A DNA stretch of 64,000 nucleotides, taken from the NCBI GenBank assembly GCA_023458315.1, contig JAEXAH010000018.1, positions 1 to 64,000 on the forward strand. The letters run 5' to 3'. Below, piece after piece: positions 1 through 8,768 of the stretch (positions within the stretch are counted from its first letter, which is position 1; each line of letters begins with the position of its first letter). The position numbers were made by a program, and so were the translations under genes. The notes below the pieces were generated by a model that had not been told where the DNA came from, made no database searches, and was given only the letters and a program-made list of their open reading frames with translations. Source of the stretch: Pseudomonadota bacterium. Lineage in GTDB: Bacteria > Pseudomonadota > Alphaproteobacteria > Rhodospirillales > Magnetospirillaceae.

Positions 1-145
1 TCGGCCGGGTATGACTGGAGCGTTCGTTGGGACGGTCGAGGATCTGGCGGCGGTGCAGCCACGCCAGCACCCGCCGGGTCGCCAGCATGGTCAGGGCGAA
101 GGCGATCACCACCGGCGGCCAGACCACCGACCAATCCACGGCCAT
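1..145 (-). CDS. WecA/MraY-type undecaprenyl-phosphate sugar-1-phosphate transferase, N-terminal part (runs off window)
   Basis: Only the first 48 codons are in the window. The peptide starts MAVDWSVVWPPVVIAF, a hydrophobic segment, followed by a basic stretch and LDRPNERSSHTRP. In the WecA/TagO/MraY (GT4-type polyprenyl transferase) family a D-x-P-N-x-R-S-x-H-x-x-P signature follows the first membrane helix. Such enzymes move a sugar-1-phosphate from a UDP-sugar to undecaprenyl phosphate and so start a lipid-linked glycan on the inner membrane. The start lies 6 bases after the fcl stop, so it belongs to the gmd-fcl transcript. The family call is from one motif plus the helix; the sugar donor cannot be told. 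Confidence 0.65.
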   Translation of the reverse strand, partial: MAVDWSVVWPPVVIAFALTMLATRRVLAWLHRRQILDRPNERSSHTRP

Positions 146-151
146 CGGTTC

Positions 152-1096
152 CTAGCCTCGCGCCACGTTGGCCACGTACCACTCGTAGGCGGCGCGCATG
201 CCGTCCTTGAACGGCGTTGCCGGCTGCCAGCCCATGGCCTTGATGCGGCCGACATCCATCACCTTGCGCGGCATGCCGTCGGGTTTCGAGGCGTCATAGA
301 CGAAGCCGCCCTGCCACCCGGCCACCTCGGCGATGGTTTCCGCCAGTTGCCGGATGGTGATCTCGATTCCCGTGCCGATATTGACGTGAGGATCGTCGGA
401 ATAATGCTTGGCCAGGAACACCAGACCGTCGGCCAGATCCTCGGAATACAGGAATTCGCGCAACGGCGTGCCGGTGCCCCACAATTCGATGGTGTCGGTT
501 CCGGCGATCTTGGCGGCATGCACCTTCATGATCAGCGCCGCCACCACATGGCCCTGGGTCAGATCGTAGCGGTCGCCCGGACCGAACAGGTTGGTGGGCA
601 TGGCCGAAATGAAATCGCAGCCATATTGGCGGCGATAGGCCTGGCACATGCGGATACCGGCGATCTTGGCGATGGCATAGGCGTCGTTGGTGGGTTCCAG
701 CGGCCCGGTCAGCAGCGATTCCTCGCGGATCGGCTGTTCGGCGGCGCGGGGATAGATGCACGACGACCCCAGGAAGACCAACTTCTCGACGCCCGTTACA
801 TAGGCGGAATGAATGACGTTGGTTTCGATGGCCAGATTTTCGTACAGGAACTCGGCCGGACGGGTGGAATTGGCCAGGATGCCGCCGACCTTGGCGGCGG
901 CCAGGAACACCACCTGCGGCCGGTTGGCGGCCATCCAGGCTTCGACCTCGGCCTGTCGGGTCAGGTCCAGCACGTCGCGGCCGATGGTCAGCAATTGGCA
1001 GTCTTCGGTGGCCAGACGGCGCAGGATGGCGCCGCCCGCCATGCCGCGATGGCCCGCCACCCACACCCGCTTGCCGGCGAGGGAGAACTCAGCCAT
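152..1096 (-). CDS. fcl: GDP-L-fucose synthase
   Basis: 314 aa, the usual length for this NADPH-dependent epimerase-reductase, which turns GDP-4-keto-6-deoxy-D-mannose into GDP-L-fucose in the cytoplasm. Seen: Rossmann motif GHRGMAG at residues 15-21, GSSCIYPR near 105 supplying the catalytic Ser, and Y-x-x-x-K (YAIAK) near 138; [13 protein letters not shown] is typical of the family. It overlaps the gmd end by 8 bases, so the two steps from GDP-mannose are co-translated. The ATG at 1096 lies inside the gmd tail. The pair predicts fucose, or a derivative, in the surface glycan. Confidence 0.93.
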   Translation of the reverse strand: MAEFSLAGKRVWVAGHRGMAGGAILRRLATEDCQLLTIGRDVLDLTRQAEVEAWMAANRPQVVFLAAAKVGGILANSTRPAEFLYENLAIETNVIHSAYVTGVEKLVFLGSSCIYPRAAEQPIREESLLTGPLEPTNDAYAIAKIAGIRMCQAYRRQYGCDFISAMPTNLFGPGDRYDLTQGHVVAALIMKVHAAKIAGTDTIELWGTGTPLREFLYSEDLADGLVFLAKHYSDDPHVNIGTGIEITIRQLAETIAEVAGWQGGFVYDASKPDGMPRKVMDVGRIKAMGWQPATPFKDGMRAAYEWYVANVARG

Positions 1097-2147
1097 GCAT
1101 GTCGTTCCTTTTCTCGATGGTGGCGAGGTCGCTTTCCACCATCTCGCCGACCAGATCGCGGAAACTGGTGGTGTGGCGCCAGCCCAGCCGCTCCAGCGCC
1201 TTGGCCGGGTTGCCGATCAGCAAATCCACCTCGGTCGGGCGGAAATAGCGCGGATCGATTTCCACCAGCACGCGGCCGGTCTTGCGGCACACGCCCTTTT
1301 CCTCGACGCCCGCGCCCTGCCACGCCAGATCGGTGCCCACATGGGCAAAGGCCAGTTCGGCGAATTCGCGCACCGAATGGGTTTCGCCGGTGGCCAGCAC
1401 GTAATCGTCGGGCACGTCCTGTTGCAGCATGCGCCACATGCCCTCGACGTAATCGCGGGCGTGGCCCCAATCGCGCTTGGCGTCCAAATTGCCCAGATAC
1501 AGGGTGTCCTGCAATCCCTTGGCGATGGCGGCGGCGGCGCGGGTGATCTTGCGGGTGACGAAGGTTTCGCCGCGAATGGGGCTTTCGTGGTTGAACAGGA
1601 TGCCGTTGGACGCGTGCAGGCCATAGGCCTCGCGGTAATTCACGGTGATCCAATAGGCGTACAGCTTGGCCGCCGCATAGGGGCTGCGCGGATAGAACGG
1701 CGTGGTTTCGGATTGCGGCACTTCCTGGACCTTGCCGTACAATTCCGAGGTGGACGCCTGATAAAAGCGGGTGCGCTTTTCCAGCCCCAGGATGCGGATG
1801 GCCTCCAGCAGACGCAGCGTGCCCATGGCGTCGGAATTGGCGGTGTATTCCGGCGTCTCGAAGCTGACCTGGACGTGGCTTTGCGCCGCCAGGTTATAGA
1901 TCTCGTCGGGCTGCACTTCCTGAACGATGCGGATCAGGTTGGTGGCGTCGGTCAGGTCGCCGTAATGCAGGAAGAAGCGCACCCCCGCCTGATGCGGGTC
2001 CTGGTACAGATGGTCGATGCGGCCGGTGTTGAAGGACGACGACCGGCGCTTGATGCCGTGCACCACGTAGCCCTTGGCCAGCAGCAGTTCGGCGAGGTAG
2101 GCGCCATCCTGGCCGGTGATGCCGGTGATCAGGGCAACCTTCGACAC
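1089..2147 (-). CDS. gmd: GDP-mannose 4,6-dehydratase
   Basis: 352 aa. It converts GDP-D-mannose to GDP-4-keto-6-deoxy-D-mannose, the substrate for fcl directly downstream. The N-terminus carries the SDR motif TGITGQDG (residues 8-15) and the family-typical [16 protein letters not shown]; the catalytic Y-x-x-x-K is in [11 protein letters not shown] and the C-terminal half has [16 protein letters not shown]. The start is a GTG at 2147, chosen because an AAGGAG Shine-Dalgarno lies 8 bases upstream and the reading begins SKVALITG. It is the first gene of a leftward transcript (gmd, fcl, WecA-like) that diverges from the gene at 2334. Confidence 0.95.
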   Translation of the reverse strand: MSKVALITGITGQDGAYLAELLLAKGYVVHGIKRRSSSFNTGRIDHLYQDPHQAGVRFFLHYGDLTDATNLIRIVQEVQPDEIYNLAAQSHVQVSFETPEYTANSDAMGTLRLLEAIRILGLEKRTRFYQASTSELYGKVQEVPQSETTPFYPRSPYAAAKLYAYWITVNYREAYGLHASNGILFNHESPIRGETFVTRKITRAAAAIAKGLQDTLYLGNLDAKRDWGHARDYVEGMWRMLQQDVPDDYVLATGETHSVREFAELAFAHVGTDLAWQGAGVEEKGVCRKTGRVLVEIDPRYFRPTEVDLLIGNPAKALERLGWRHTTSFRDLVGEMVESDLATIEKRNDMHG

Positions 2148-2276
2148 GGTTGAAGCTCCTTCGACTATGGATTCGCGGGCGACAATGGGTTCGCGGTCGG
2201 CGACGGGGCGCCGGGCGCGCGGTCCGGAATGGGGACTTTTAGCCGAAGGTCGGGGTTTTTCCTAGCCATGGTTTGC

Positions 2277-2306
2277 TTGACAGCGGCTTCCTGGGATGAA
2301 AGACAT
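2277..2306 (+). promoter_or_regulatory. Possible sigma-70 promoter for the methyltransferase-GT2 gene
   Basis: A perfect TTGACA lies at 2277-2282 in the 186-base divergent gap between gmd and the gene starting at 2334. The matching -10 about 17-18 bases later (around 2300-2306) is poor, so this rests on the -35 alone. Confidence 0.3.
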
Positions 2307-2333
2307 GCCCAGTTTCGCCGCAGAGAGAAGTCC

Positions 2334-3800
2334 ATGGACCAGTCCCCCGCTTTGGCGCCGACCGCCTTGTCGCCCCGCAAGCAGGAAATCCGCGCCTTCG
2401 CCGACCGCATGGCGGCCGACCGCGACCGCTGGATCGAACGCAACCGTTCCTTCTATCAGGACGATTGGGCCTATATGCGCTTTCTGGTCCCCGAGGGTCA
2501 GAAGGTGCTGGAACTGGGCTGCGGCACCGGCCAGTTGCTGGCCGCGCTGAAGCCGTCGCTGGGCATCGGCGTCGATCTCAGCCCGGCCATGCTGGACAAG
2601 GCCCGCGCGGCCAACCCGGACTACACCTTCATCGAAGGCGACATCGAGAACCCGGCGGTGATCGAGGCGCTGGCCGAACACGGCCCGTTCGACGCCATCA
2701 TCCTGTCCGACACCATCGGCTATCTGGAAGACTGCCAGCAGGCCCTGGCCAACCTGCACCGGCTGTGCGGCCACGAAACCCGCATCGTCGTGGCCTATTA
2801 TTCCAAGGCGTGGGAGCCCATCTTGTCGGTGGGCGAGACGCTGGGCGTCAAGATGCCCCACATCCAGCAGAACTGGCTGTCGTCGGCCGACATCGCCAAC
2901 CTGCTGCAACTGGCCGATTTCGACACCATCAAGCGCGACTGGCGCCAGTTGCTGCCGCGCCGCCTGCTGGGCCTGGGCACCCTGATCAACCGCTATCTCG
3001 GCACCTTGCCGGTGCTGCGCCGCGCCTGCCTGCGCAATTACGTGGTCGCCCGCTCGCTCAAGGCCATCGAGAACCAGAAGCAGCCGTCGCTGACGGTTTT
3101 GATTCCCTGCCGGAACGAAGCCGGGAACATCGAACCGGCGGTCACGCGCCTGCCCAAGATCTGCGACGACCTGGAAATCATGTTCGTCGAGGGCAATTCC
3201 CAGGACAACACCGTCGACGAGATCAAGCGGGTCATCGCCGCCTATCCGCACCTGGACATCAAGTTCCTGCAACAGGACGGCAAGGGCAAGGGCGACGCGG
3301 TGCGCAAGGGCTTCGCCCATGCCCGCGGCGACATCCTGATGATCCTGGACGCCGACCTGACCGTGCCGCCCGAGGATCTGCCCAAGTTCTACGACGTGCT
3401 GGCCAGCGGCAAGTGCGAGTTCGTCAACGGCACCCGCCTGGTGTATCCCATGGAAAAGGAAGCCATGCGCTTCCTGAACACCATCGCCAACCACGGTTTC
3501 TCGATCCTGTTCTCGTGGCTGCTCAACAGCCGCTTCACCGACACGCTGTGCGGCACCAAGGGCCTGTACAAGAAGGATTACGAGAAGATCGTCGCCGGTC
3601 GCTCCTATTTCGGCGATTTCGATCCGTTCGGCGATTTCGACCTGATCTTCGGTGCGTCGAAGCAGAACCTGAAGATTCTCGAGGTTCCCATCCGCTACGC
3701 CGCCCGCACCTACGGCAGCACCCAGATTTCGCGCTTCGCCGACGGCTGGCTGCTGATCAAGATGGTGCTGCTGGCCTATCGCAAGCTCAAGGCGTGGTGA
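2334..3800 (+). CDS. Methyltransferase-glycosyltransferase family 2 fusion protein
   Basis: 488 aa from the ATG at 2334 (AGAGAGAAG just upstream; an in-frame extension to 2229 has no ribosome site). Residues about 50-190 form a class I SAM methyltransferase: VLELGCGTGQLLAAL is the SAM-binding loop and DAIILSDTIGYLED the post-II motif. Residues about 235-450 form a GT-A family 2 domain: TVLIPCRNEAGNIE, the D-x-D at MILDADLTVPPEDL, then GTKGLYKKDYEKI. The two halves probably methylate a lipid-linked or nucleotide sugar and transfer or attach a sugar; substrates are unknown. The GT half resembles dolichol-phosphate-mannose-synthase-type enzymes. It is translationally coupled to the next gene (GTGA overlap). 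Confidence 0.8.
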   Translation: MDQSPALAPTALSPRKQEIRAFADRMAADRDRWIERNRSFYQDDWAYMRFLVPEGQKVLELGCGTGQLLAALKPSLGIGVDLSPAMLDKARAANPDYTFIEGDIENPAVIEALAEHGPFDAIILSDTIGYLEDCQQALANLHRLCGHETRIVVAYYSKAWEPILSVGETLGVKMPHIQQNWLSSADIANLLQLADFDTIKRDWRQLLPRRLLGLGTLINRYLGTLPVLRRACLRNYVVARSLKAIENQKQPSLTVLIPCRNEAGNIEPAVTRLPKICDDLEIMFVEGNSQDNTVDEIKRVIAAYPHLDIKFLQQDGKGKGDAVRKGFAHARGDILMILDADLTVPPEDLPKFYDVLASGKCEFVNGTRLVYPMEKEAMRFLNTIANHGFSILFSWLLNSRFTDTLCGTKGLYKKDYEKIVAGRSYFGDFDPFGDFDLIFGASKQNLKILEVPIRYAARTYGSTQISRFADGWLLIKMVLLAYRKLKAW

Positions 3801-4540
3801 TCCCCGAAACCGCCATCCCGCCCGAATGGCGCGAACACCGCGCCGTGTGGGACGCCAAGCCGGTGGTGCGGGCGCTGTACGGCGACCTGTTCCGCCGCAT
3901 GGATGCCGCCTGCGTGCCCGGCCCGGTGCTGGAGGTGGGCGGCGGCATCGGCGCGTTCAAGGCGACGCGGCCGCACGTCACCTCGCTGGACGTGACCTGG
4001 GCGCCGTGGCTGGACATGGTCGGCGACGCCCAGGCGTTGCCGGTGGCGGACGCCAGCTTCGACAACATCGTCATGACCGACGTGCTGCACCACCTGCCCC
4101 ACCCGCTGAAATTTCTTGCGGAAGCGGAACGGGTGTTGCGCCCCGGCGGACGGCTGGTGGTGGTCGAGCCCGCCATCACCCCGGGATCGTGGCCGTTCTA
4201 CCATTTTCTGCATCAGGAACGGGTGGACCTGTCGGCCGACGCCTTCGGCGCCGCGCCGCTGTGTTCGCACGATCCCTATGACGCCAATCAGGCGGTGCCG
4301 ACCCTGATGTTCCTGCGCCATCCCGACCGGCTGGCCCAGGCGGCGCCGGGATTGCGGCTGGTCACGGCGGAATGCCTGTCGCTGCTGGCCTATCCGCTGT
4401 CGGGCGGCTTCAAACGCTGGAGCCTGATCCCCGCCGGAATGATCGACGCGGTCCTGCGGCTGGAAGATCGCCTGACCCCGCTGTTGGGCCGCTGGCTGGG
4501 TTTCCGCCTGATGGCCGTGCTGGAACGGCGCGGCGGCTGA
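3797..4540 (+). CDS. Class I SAM-dependent methyltransferase
   Basis: 247 aa. The start is taken as GTG at 3797 because it overlaps the previous stop as GTGA and leads straight into IPETAIPPEWREHR; longer in-frame readings run out of frame through the preceding gene. Motifs: VLEVGGGIGAFKA (SAM loop, about residues 45-57), ALPVADASFDNIVMTDVLHHLPHP and LRPGGRLVVVEP, the normal order for a methyltransf_11-type fold. It acts in the cytoplasm, probably on a glycan precursor or lipid. Its stop codon at 4538-4540 directly abuts the opposing stop of the ligase gene at 4541, leaving no room for a separate terminator. Confidence 0.8.
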   Translation: MIPETAIPPEWREHRAVWDAKPVVRALYGDLFRRMDAACVPGPVLEVGGGIGAFKATRPHVTSLDVTWAPWLDMVGDAQALPVADASFDNIVMTDVLHHLPHPLKFLAEAERVLRPGGRLVVVEPAITPGSWPFYHFLHQERVDLSADAFGAAPLCSHDPYDANQAVPTLMFLRHPDRLAQAAPGLRLVTAECLSLLAYPLSGGFKRWSLIPAGMIDAVLRLEDRLTPLLGRWLGFRLMAVLERRGG

Positions 4541-5734
4541 TCACCCCGTCCTGCGGCTGAAGATCAGCCCCAGAACGGTGATCAGCACCAATTGCCACCA
4601 CACCGCCCACACCGAGAAATTGAACGCCGCCGACGACCAGAAGATGGTCAGGGTCGCCACCCCGGCCAGCGGTGCCGCCCCGGCGCCGCGCAGATACGAC
4701 CGGCCCAGCCGCAGCACCGCCCACCCCAAGGCCGCCACCAGGGCGAGAAAGCCGACGGCGCCGGTTTCCGACGACACTTCCACCAGCCAGGAATGGGGGT
4801 GGCTGGGGATGAACTCCTGCCGCATGCCGGGCACCAGTTCGCCCGCCCCCGGCGACTGGTTGATGACGTTGACGCCCCAGCCGAACACCGGCTTTTCCAG
4901 GAACTTCTCGAAGGTGAAGCGCCAGATCACCTGACGGTGGGTGTCCACCAGGGCATGCGGCAGATACAGACGGTATTGTTCCGCCTCGGCATCGACTGCC
5001 GGACGCTGCCACGGCTTGAGCTGCGCCACCAGGGCCAGCGCCGCCACCACGCCCAGGATGATGATCCACGGCCGCCGCCGCCGCACCGCGTACAGGCCGA
5101 CCACCACCACGCAGGCCACCGCCAGACCGGCCAGGCCAGACTTGCTGCCGGTGGTCAGAACCAGCCCCAGCGCCGCCAGCACCGCCACTGCCGCCACCAT
5201 CCACCAGCGACGCCCCAGCACGCGGGCGGCGTACACCAGCAACGGCAACATCACCACGAAGGCCGATGCCTTGGACTTCATGGAACGCGCCACCGGATGG
5301 GAGATGTCGAACAACAGGGTCGGCACCAGCCCCGCCACGATCGCCACGGCACTTGCCGCCAGCAAAACCTTGAAGATCAACGCCCGGTCGGCGGCGTCAC
5401 GCCCCAACGCGGTCCACAGCACCATGCCGCCCGCCGCCAGGGTCAGGGTGCGCGCCCACCCGCCCAGCGACACCAGCGGGTCCAGGGACAACGCCACACT
5501 GGGCAACCAGGCCAAAGCCACCGCGCCGACCACCAGCAGCAGCGGGCGGCAGCGAACCACATCCAGCACCGGCCAGCGGCCACGCCATGCCGCCGCCAGG
5601 GCCAGCAGCACCGCGACGCCCAGCGCCGCCTGCATGGCGCCACGTCCGAACACCAACAGCGGCAGGGCCAGCGCGGTCAGGACGATGGCGCCCCGATGCA
5701 GGGTCAGGGCAAGGCGATCGGTGGATGCGGACAT
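4541..5734 (-). CDS. O-antigen ligase / Wzy-like membrane protein
   Basis: 397 aa, strongly hydrophobic with about ten predicted membrane spans. The periplasmic segment IPSHPHSWLVEVSSETGAVG matches the Wzy_C/WaaL signature (a conserved His followed by L-x-x-x-x-x-E-x-G). Proteins of this family polymerise O-units or ligate glycan from undecaprenyl pyrophosphate to lipid A-core or to protein. The ATG at 5734 was preferred to the GTG at 5755, which would overlap the upstream gene; neither has a strong ribosome site. It is the last gene of the long leftward operon. Whether it is ligase or polymerase cannot be decided from sequence. Confidence 0.75.
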   Translation of the reverse strand: MSASTDRLALTLHRGAIVLTALALPLLVFGRGAMQAALGVAVLLALAAAWRGRWPVLDVVRCRPLLLVVGAVALAWLPSVALSLDPLVSLGGWARTLTLAAGGMVLWTALGRDAADRALIFKVLLAASAVAIVAGLVPTLLFDISHPVARSMKSKASAFVVMLPLLVYAARVLGRRWWMVAAVAVLAALGLVLTTGSKSGLAGLAVACVVVVGLYAVRRRRPWIIILGVVAALALVAQLKPWQRPAVDAEAEQYRLYLPHALVDTHRQVIWRFTFEKFLEKPVFGWGVNVINQSPGAGELVPGMRQEFIPSHPHSWLVEVSSETGAVGFLALVAALGWAVLRLGRSYLRGAGAAPLAGVATLTIFWSSAAFNFSVWAVWWQLVLITVLGLIFSRRTG

Positions 5735-5742
5735 GGGAACGC

Positions 5743-6891
5743 TCACGGTTGGCACAAGGGCGGCAAACCCGCGACCCGGCGATACAGGGCGGCAGTTTCG
5801 GCGGCGACGGTGACGGCGGAAAAATCCTGTTCGGCATCGCGGCGGGCGGCGGCGCCCAGGCGGGCGCGCAGCCCGGCATCCTCGGCCAGTCGCCGCAGCG
5901 CCCCGGCCAGTGCCGCACCGTCACGGGCGGGAACCAACAGGCCGTTATGGTCATGGCGCACCAATTCGCGGCAACCGGGAACATCGGTGGCGACCAGCGG
6001 ACGGCCGCAGGCGGCGGCTTCCAGCAATGCCTTGGGCAAGCCCTCGCGGTAGGACGGCAGCACGGCGATGGCGCAATCGCGCCACACCTCGGCGATGTCG
6101 CCGCGATGGCCCCACCATTCCACCAAACCCTGGTCGTGCCAGTCACGCAACTGCGCCTCGGGGATGCTTTTGGGATTGGCCGGATCGGGGGCGCCCACCA
6201 GCACCGGCCGTAGCGCGACCCCTTGGTCGCGCAGCAGCCGGGCGGCCTCCACCATCTCGCCCACGCCCTTGTCCCACAGCATGCGCGCCACCAGGGCGGC
6301 CCGCAGCGGCGGCGGCGGTTCCGGGCTGGGACACAGCGCCACCGCGTCAACCCCCGAGCCGCGAATGATCACCGTGCGCTCGGCCCGGGTCATGCCGTTA
6401 TCCACGAACAGCCGGTAATCGTCCTGGTTCTGCACCACCAGCCACCTGTTGCGCCCCCGGAACAGAATCCGGAACGCCAGCAGCATGGCCTGTTTCAGCA
6501 CACGGGCCTTGAGATCGCGGCCGATGAAGGCATATCCCAGCCCGGCGACGCTGTTGACCACCGCCGCCACCCCGGCCAGCCGGGCGGCCAGCGAGCCATA
6601 GACCGCGGCCTTCAGCGCGATGTGATGCACCACGGCGGGACGCAGGCGGCGGTACAGGCCGACCAGTTCGGCGATGGCCGCCACCTCGGCCCGCAGGCCG
6701 CCGCCGCGCCGCCGCATCCTGAGCGGATAGAGCGCAAAGCCCTCGGCGGCGATGGCGGCGGCGCCGTCGCCGACCCGGGTGGCCACCGCCACGCGGAAAC
6801 CGGCATCGCGCGCTGCCCGCGCCATGGGCAGGCGATGGGACAGGAAGTACCAATCCTCCGTCACCACATACAACAGCAGCGGCGCGGTCAT
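5743..6891 (-). CDS. Glycosyltransferase family 4
   Basis: 382 aa GT-B protein. The N-terminal domain begins LLLYVVTEDWYFLSHRLPMA, typical of capsule/O-antigen hexosaminyltransferases of the GT4 group. The C-terminal donor domain has ALVARMLWDKGVGEMVEAAR and the E-x7-E-like motif PSYREGLPKALLEAAACG followed by RPLVATDVPGCRELV. The start ATG at 6891 overlaps the asparagine synthase stop as ATGA; an upstream in-frame start at 6942 would lie deep inside that gene. It probably adds an N-acetylhexosamine to the lipid-linked oligosaccharide at the inner face of the membrane; the donor is not predictable here. Confidence 0.82.
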   Translation of the reverse strand: MTAPLLLYVVTEDWYFLSHRLPMARAARDAGFRVAVATRVGDGAAAIAAEGFALYPLRMRRRGGGLRAEVAAIAELVGLYRRLRPAVVHHIALKAAVYGSLAARLAGVAAVVNSVAGLGYAFIGRDLKARVLKQAMLLAFRILFRGRNRWLVVQNQDDYRLFVDNGMTRAERTVIIRGSGVDAVALCPSPEPPPPLRAALVARMLWDKGVGEMVEAARLLRDQGVALRPVLVGAPDPANPKSIPEAQLRDWHDQGLVEWWGHRGDIAEVWRDCAIAVLPSYREGLPKALLEAAACGRPLVATDVPGCRELVRHDHNGLLVPARDGAALAGALRRLAEDAGLRARLGAAARRDAEQDFSAVTVAAETAALYRRVAGLPPLCQP

Positions 6892-8768
6892 CGCCACTCC
6901 TCCAGCCAGCGGCGAAAGGCGATCAGCGTCCACAGATGCCACGCGGTGTCGCGGCGGCCGTCGCGCAGGTCATCCAGCCAGCGCCCGGGAACCCGCGGGT
7001 TCAGCCAGCCTTCGGCCGCCAGCCCCACAGGGTCCACCGCCCAGCGGGCCAGATCGGCCAGATCGTCGGTCAACCAGCGGGCGATGGGCATCTCGAAGCC
7101 CTTTTTCGGCAGGGTGAAGACATCCTCCGGCAGACGCTCGCCGAAAGCCTGCCGCAACACGATCTTGCCCGCGCGGCCGCTCAGCTTGAAGGCGCCGGGC
7201 ATGGCGGCGGCGCATTCCACCACCCGGTGATCCAGGAACGGACAGCGCACTTCCAGGCTGGCAGCCATGGTCATGCGGTCGACCTTGGCCAGCATGTCAC
7301 CCACCAGACCCAGGCGGATATCGGCGAACAACATGGCGTTGATCGGGTCGTTGCCACCGTGTTCGGCCCGCGCCGCCGCCACCAGCGCCTCGACTGTCGG
7401 GCCGCCCGGACCCAGCAAGCCGTCCAGTTCGGCCTCGTCCAACAGGCGCATCCATCCCGCCTGACGCTGTACCGGCGATTTGGCGGCATGGGCGGCGAAA
7501 CGGCGGGCGCGGCGCACCATCTCCAGCAGGCGATTGTCCTTACGCTCGGGCAACGAATTCAACAGCGGCGCCACCACGCCGTCGCGCAGCCAGCCCGGCA
7601 AACGGCCATAGGCATCGGCATAGATTTCGCCGCGATATTTGCGATACCCGCCGAACACCTCGTCGGCGCCGTCGCCCGACAGCGCCACGGTGACGTGGCG
7701 GCGGGTTTCGCGCGCCAACAGGAATTGCGGCAATGCCGAACTGTCGGCGAACGGCTCGTCGCAGCCTTCCAGCACGGCATCGATGGCGGCGCGGGCGGTG
7801 GCGCCGTCGATGGCCACCTCGGTATGGTCCAGGCCCAGATATTCCGCCACCCGTCGCGCGGCGGGCCGTTCCTCGTAATAGGCGCCGCCATCGGGAAAAC
7901 CGACGGTGAAGCTGCGCACCGCGTGTCCCTGGGCCACCATCGAGGCGACCACGCAGGCGGAATCGATGCCGCCCGACAGGAACGCCCCCACCGGCACATC
8001 GGCCACCAACCGTTCCCCCACCGCCACGTCGAAGGTGGCGCGCAACTCGGACGCGGCCTCGGCCGGATCGGTGAAGACCGGCCGACGCGGGCGCGGGCCA
8101 TCCCACCAGCGTTCCACCGTCGCGCCACCATTGGCCGCGTCGAAGCGCAGCAGGTGGCCGGGCGGCAGCTTGCGCACCTGGGACAGAATGGTCCACGGCT
8201 CGGGAATATAGCGCAGGGCGAACAGCAGCCGCACCGCCTGGGGATCGATGGTTTCGCCGCCCGGCGACAGGCGCCGCAATGCCTTGAGGTCCGAGGAAAA
8301 GGTCAGCCGCCGCCCGTCGGCGCGCCAGCACAACGGCTTCTTGCCCAGACGGTCGCGCACCAGCACCGCCTGTCCGGCGGCGGCGTCCCACAGGGCAAAG
8401 GCGAACATGCCGTGCAGGCGCGGCAACAGCGCCGCCCCCCATTGACGCCAGCCGACCAGCAGCACCTCGGTATCGGACCGGGAGCGGAACGTCCACCCCA
8501 ACGCCTCCAGTTCGGCGCGCAGGGCGGCGTAATTGTAGATCTCGCCGTTGAAGGTGACGACCAGCCCGTCGCGGGCCATGGGCTGCGCCCCGCCCGGCGA
8601 CAAATCGATGATGGCCAGCCGGGCATGGCCCAGCAGACAACGCTCGTCGTTCCAGCGACCGTGCCCGTCGGGACCGCGCGGACGCAAGCGTTCCAGCGCC
8701 GCGTCCAGCCGGGCCGGGGCGGCGGCGTCCAGGCCCGCGCCGTCGATCTGGCCGACTATGCCGCACAT
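6888..8768 (-). CDS. asnB: Asparagine synthase (glutamine-hydrolysing), glycan-locus paralogue
   Basis: 626 aa. The N-terminus MCGIVGQIDG gives the catalytic Cys2 of the class II glutaminase domain, and GEIYNYAALRAELEALG follows. The synthetase domain has the PP-loop GAFLSGGIDSACVVASM near residue 250 and GDGADEVFGGYRKY. It uses glutamine and ATP to amidate a carboxylate. Inside sugar clusters such AsnB paralogues are often thought to amidate a uronic acid rather than aspartate; this locus has a diNAc-uronic acid pathway, so that is plausible. The start overlaps the preceding GT gene by 13 bases. Compare the second, cysteine-less AsnB-like protein at 20342. Confidence 0.9.
   Translation of the reverse strand: MCGIVGQIDGAGLDAAAPARLDAALERLRPRGPDGHGRWNDERCLLGHARLAIIDLSPGGAQPMARDGLVVTFNGEIYNYAALRAELEALGWTFRSRSDTEVLLVGWRQWGAALLPRLHGMFAFALWDAAAGQAVLVRDRLGKKPLCWRADGRRLTFSSDLKALRRLSPGGETIDPQAVRLLFALRYIPEPWTILSQVRKLPPGHLLRFDAANGGATVERWWDGPRPRRPVFTDPAEAASELRATFDVAVGERLVADVPVGAFLSGGIDSACVVASMVAQGHAVRSFTVGFPDGGAYYEERPAARRVAEYLGLDHTEVAIDGATARAAIDAVLEGCDEPFADSSALPQFLLARETRRHVTVALSGDGADEVFGGYRKYRGEIYADAYGRLPGWLRDGVVAPLLNSLPERKDNRLLEMVRRARRFAAHAAKSPVQRQAGWMRLLDEAELDGLLGPGGPTVEALVAAARAEHGGNDPINAMLFADIRLGLVGDMLAKVDRMTMAASLEVRCPFLDHRVVECAAAMPGAFKLSGRAGKIVLRQAFGERLPEDVFTLPKKGFEMPIARWLTDDLADLARWAVDPVGLAAEGWLNPRVPGRWLDDLRDGRRDTAWHLWTLIAFRRWLEEWR

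Noticed and set aside
11..1546. Plus-strand open frame of 511 codons opposite fcl and gmd
   Set aside because: Both opposite genes have full catalytic motifs; this frame has no recognisable protein and no ribosome site.
2165..2443. 92-codon minus-strand frame across the gmd divergent gap
   Set aside because: Overlaps the true start of the fusion gene and has no motif or ribosome site; composition matches intergenic plus antisense sequence.
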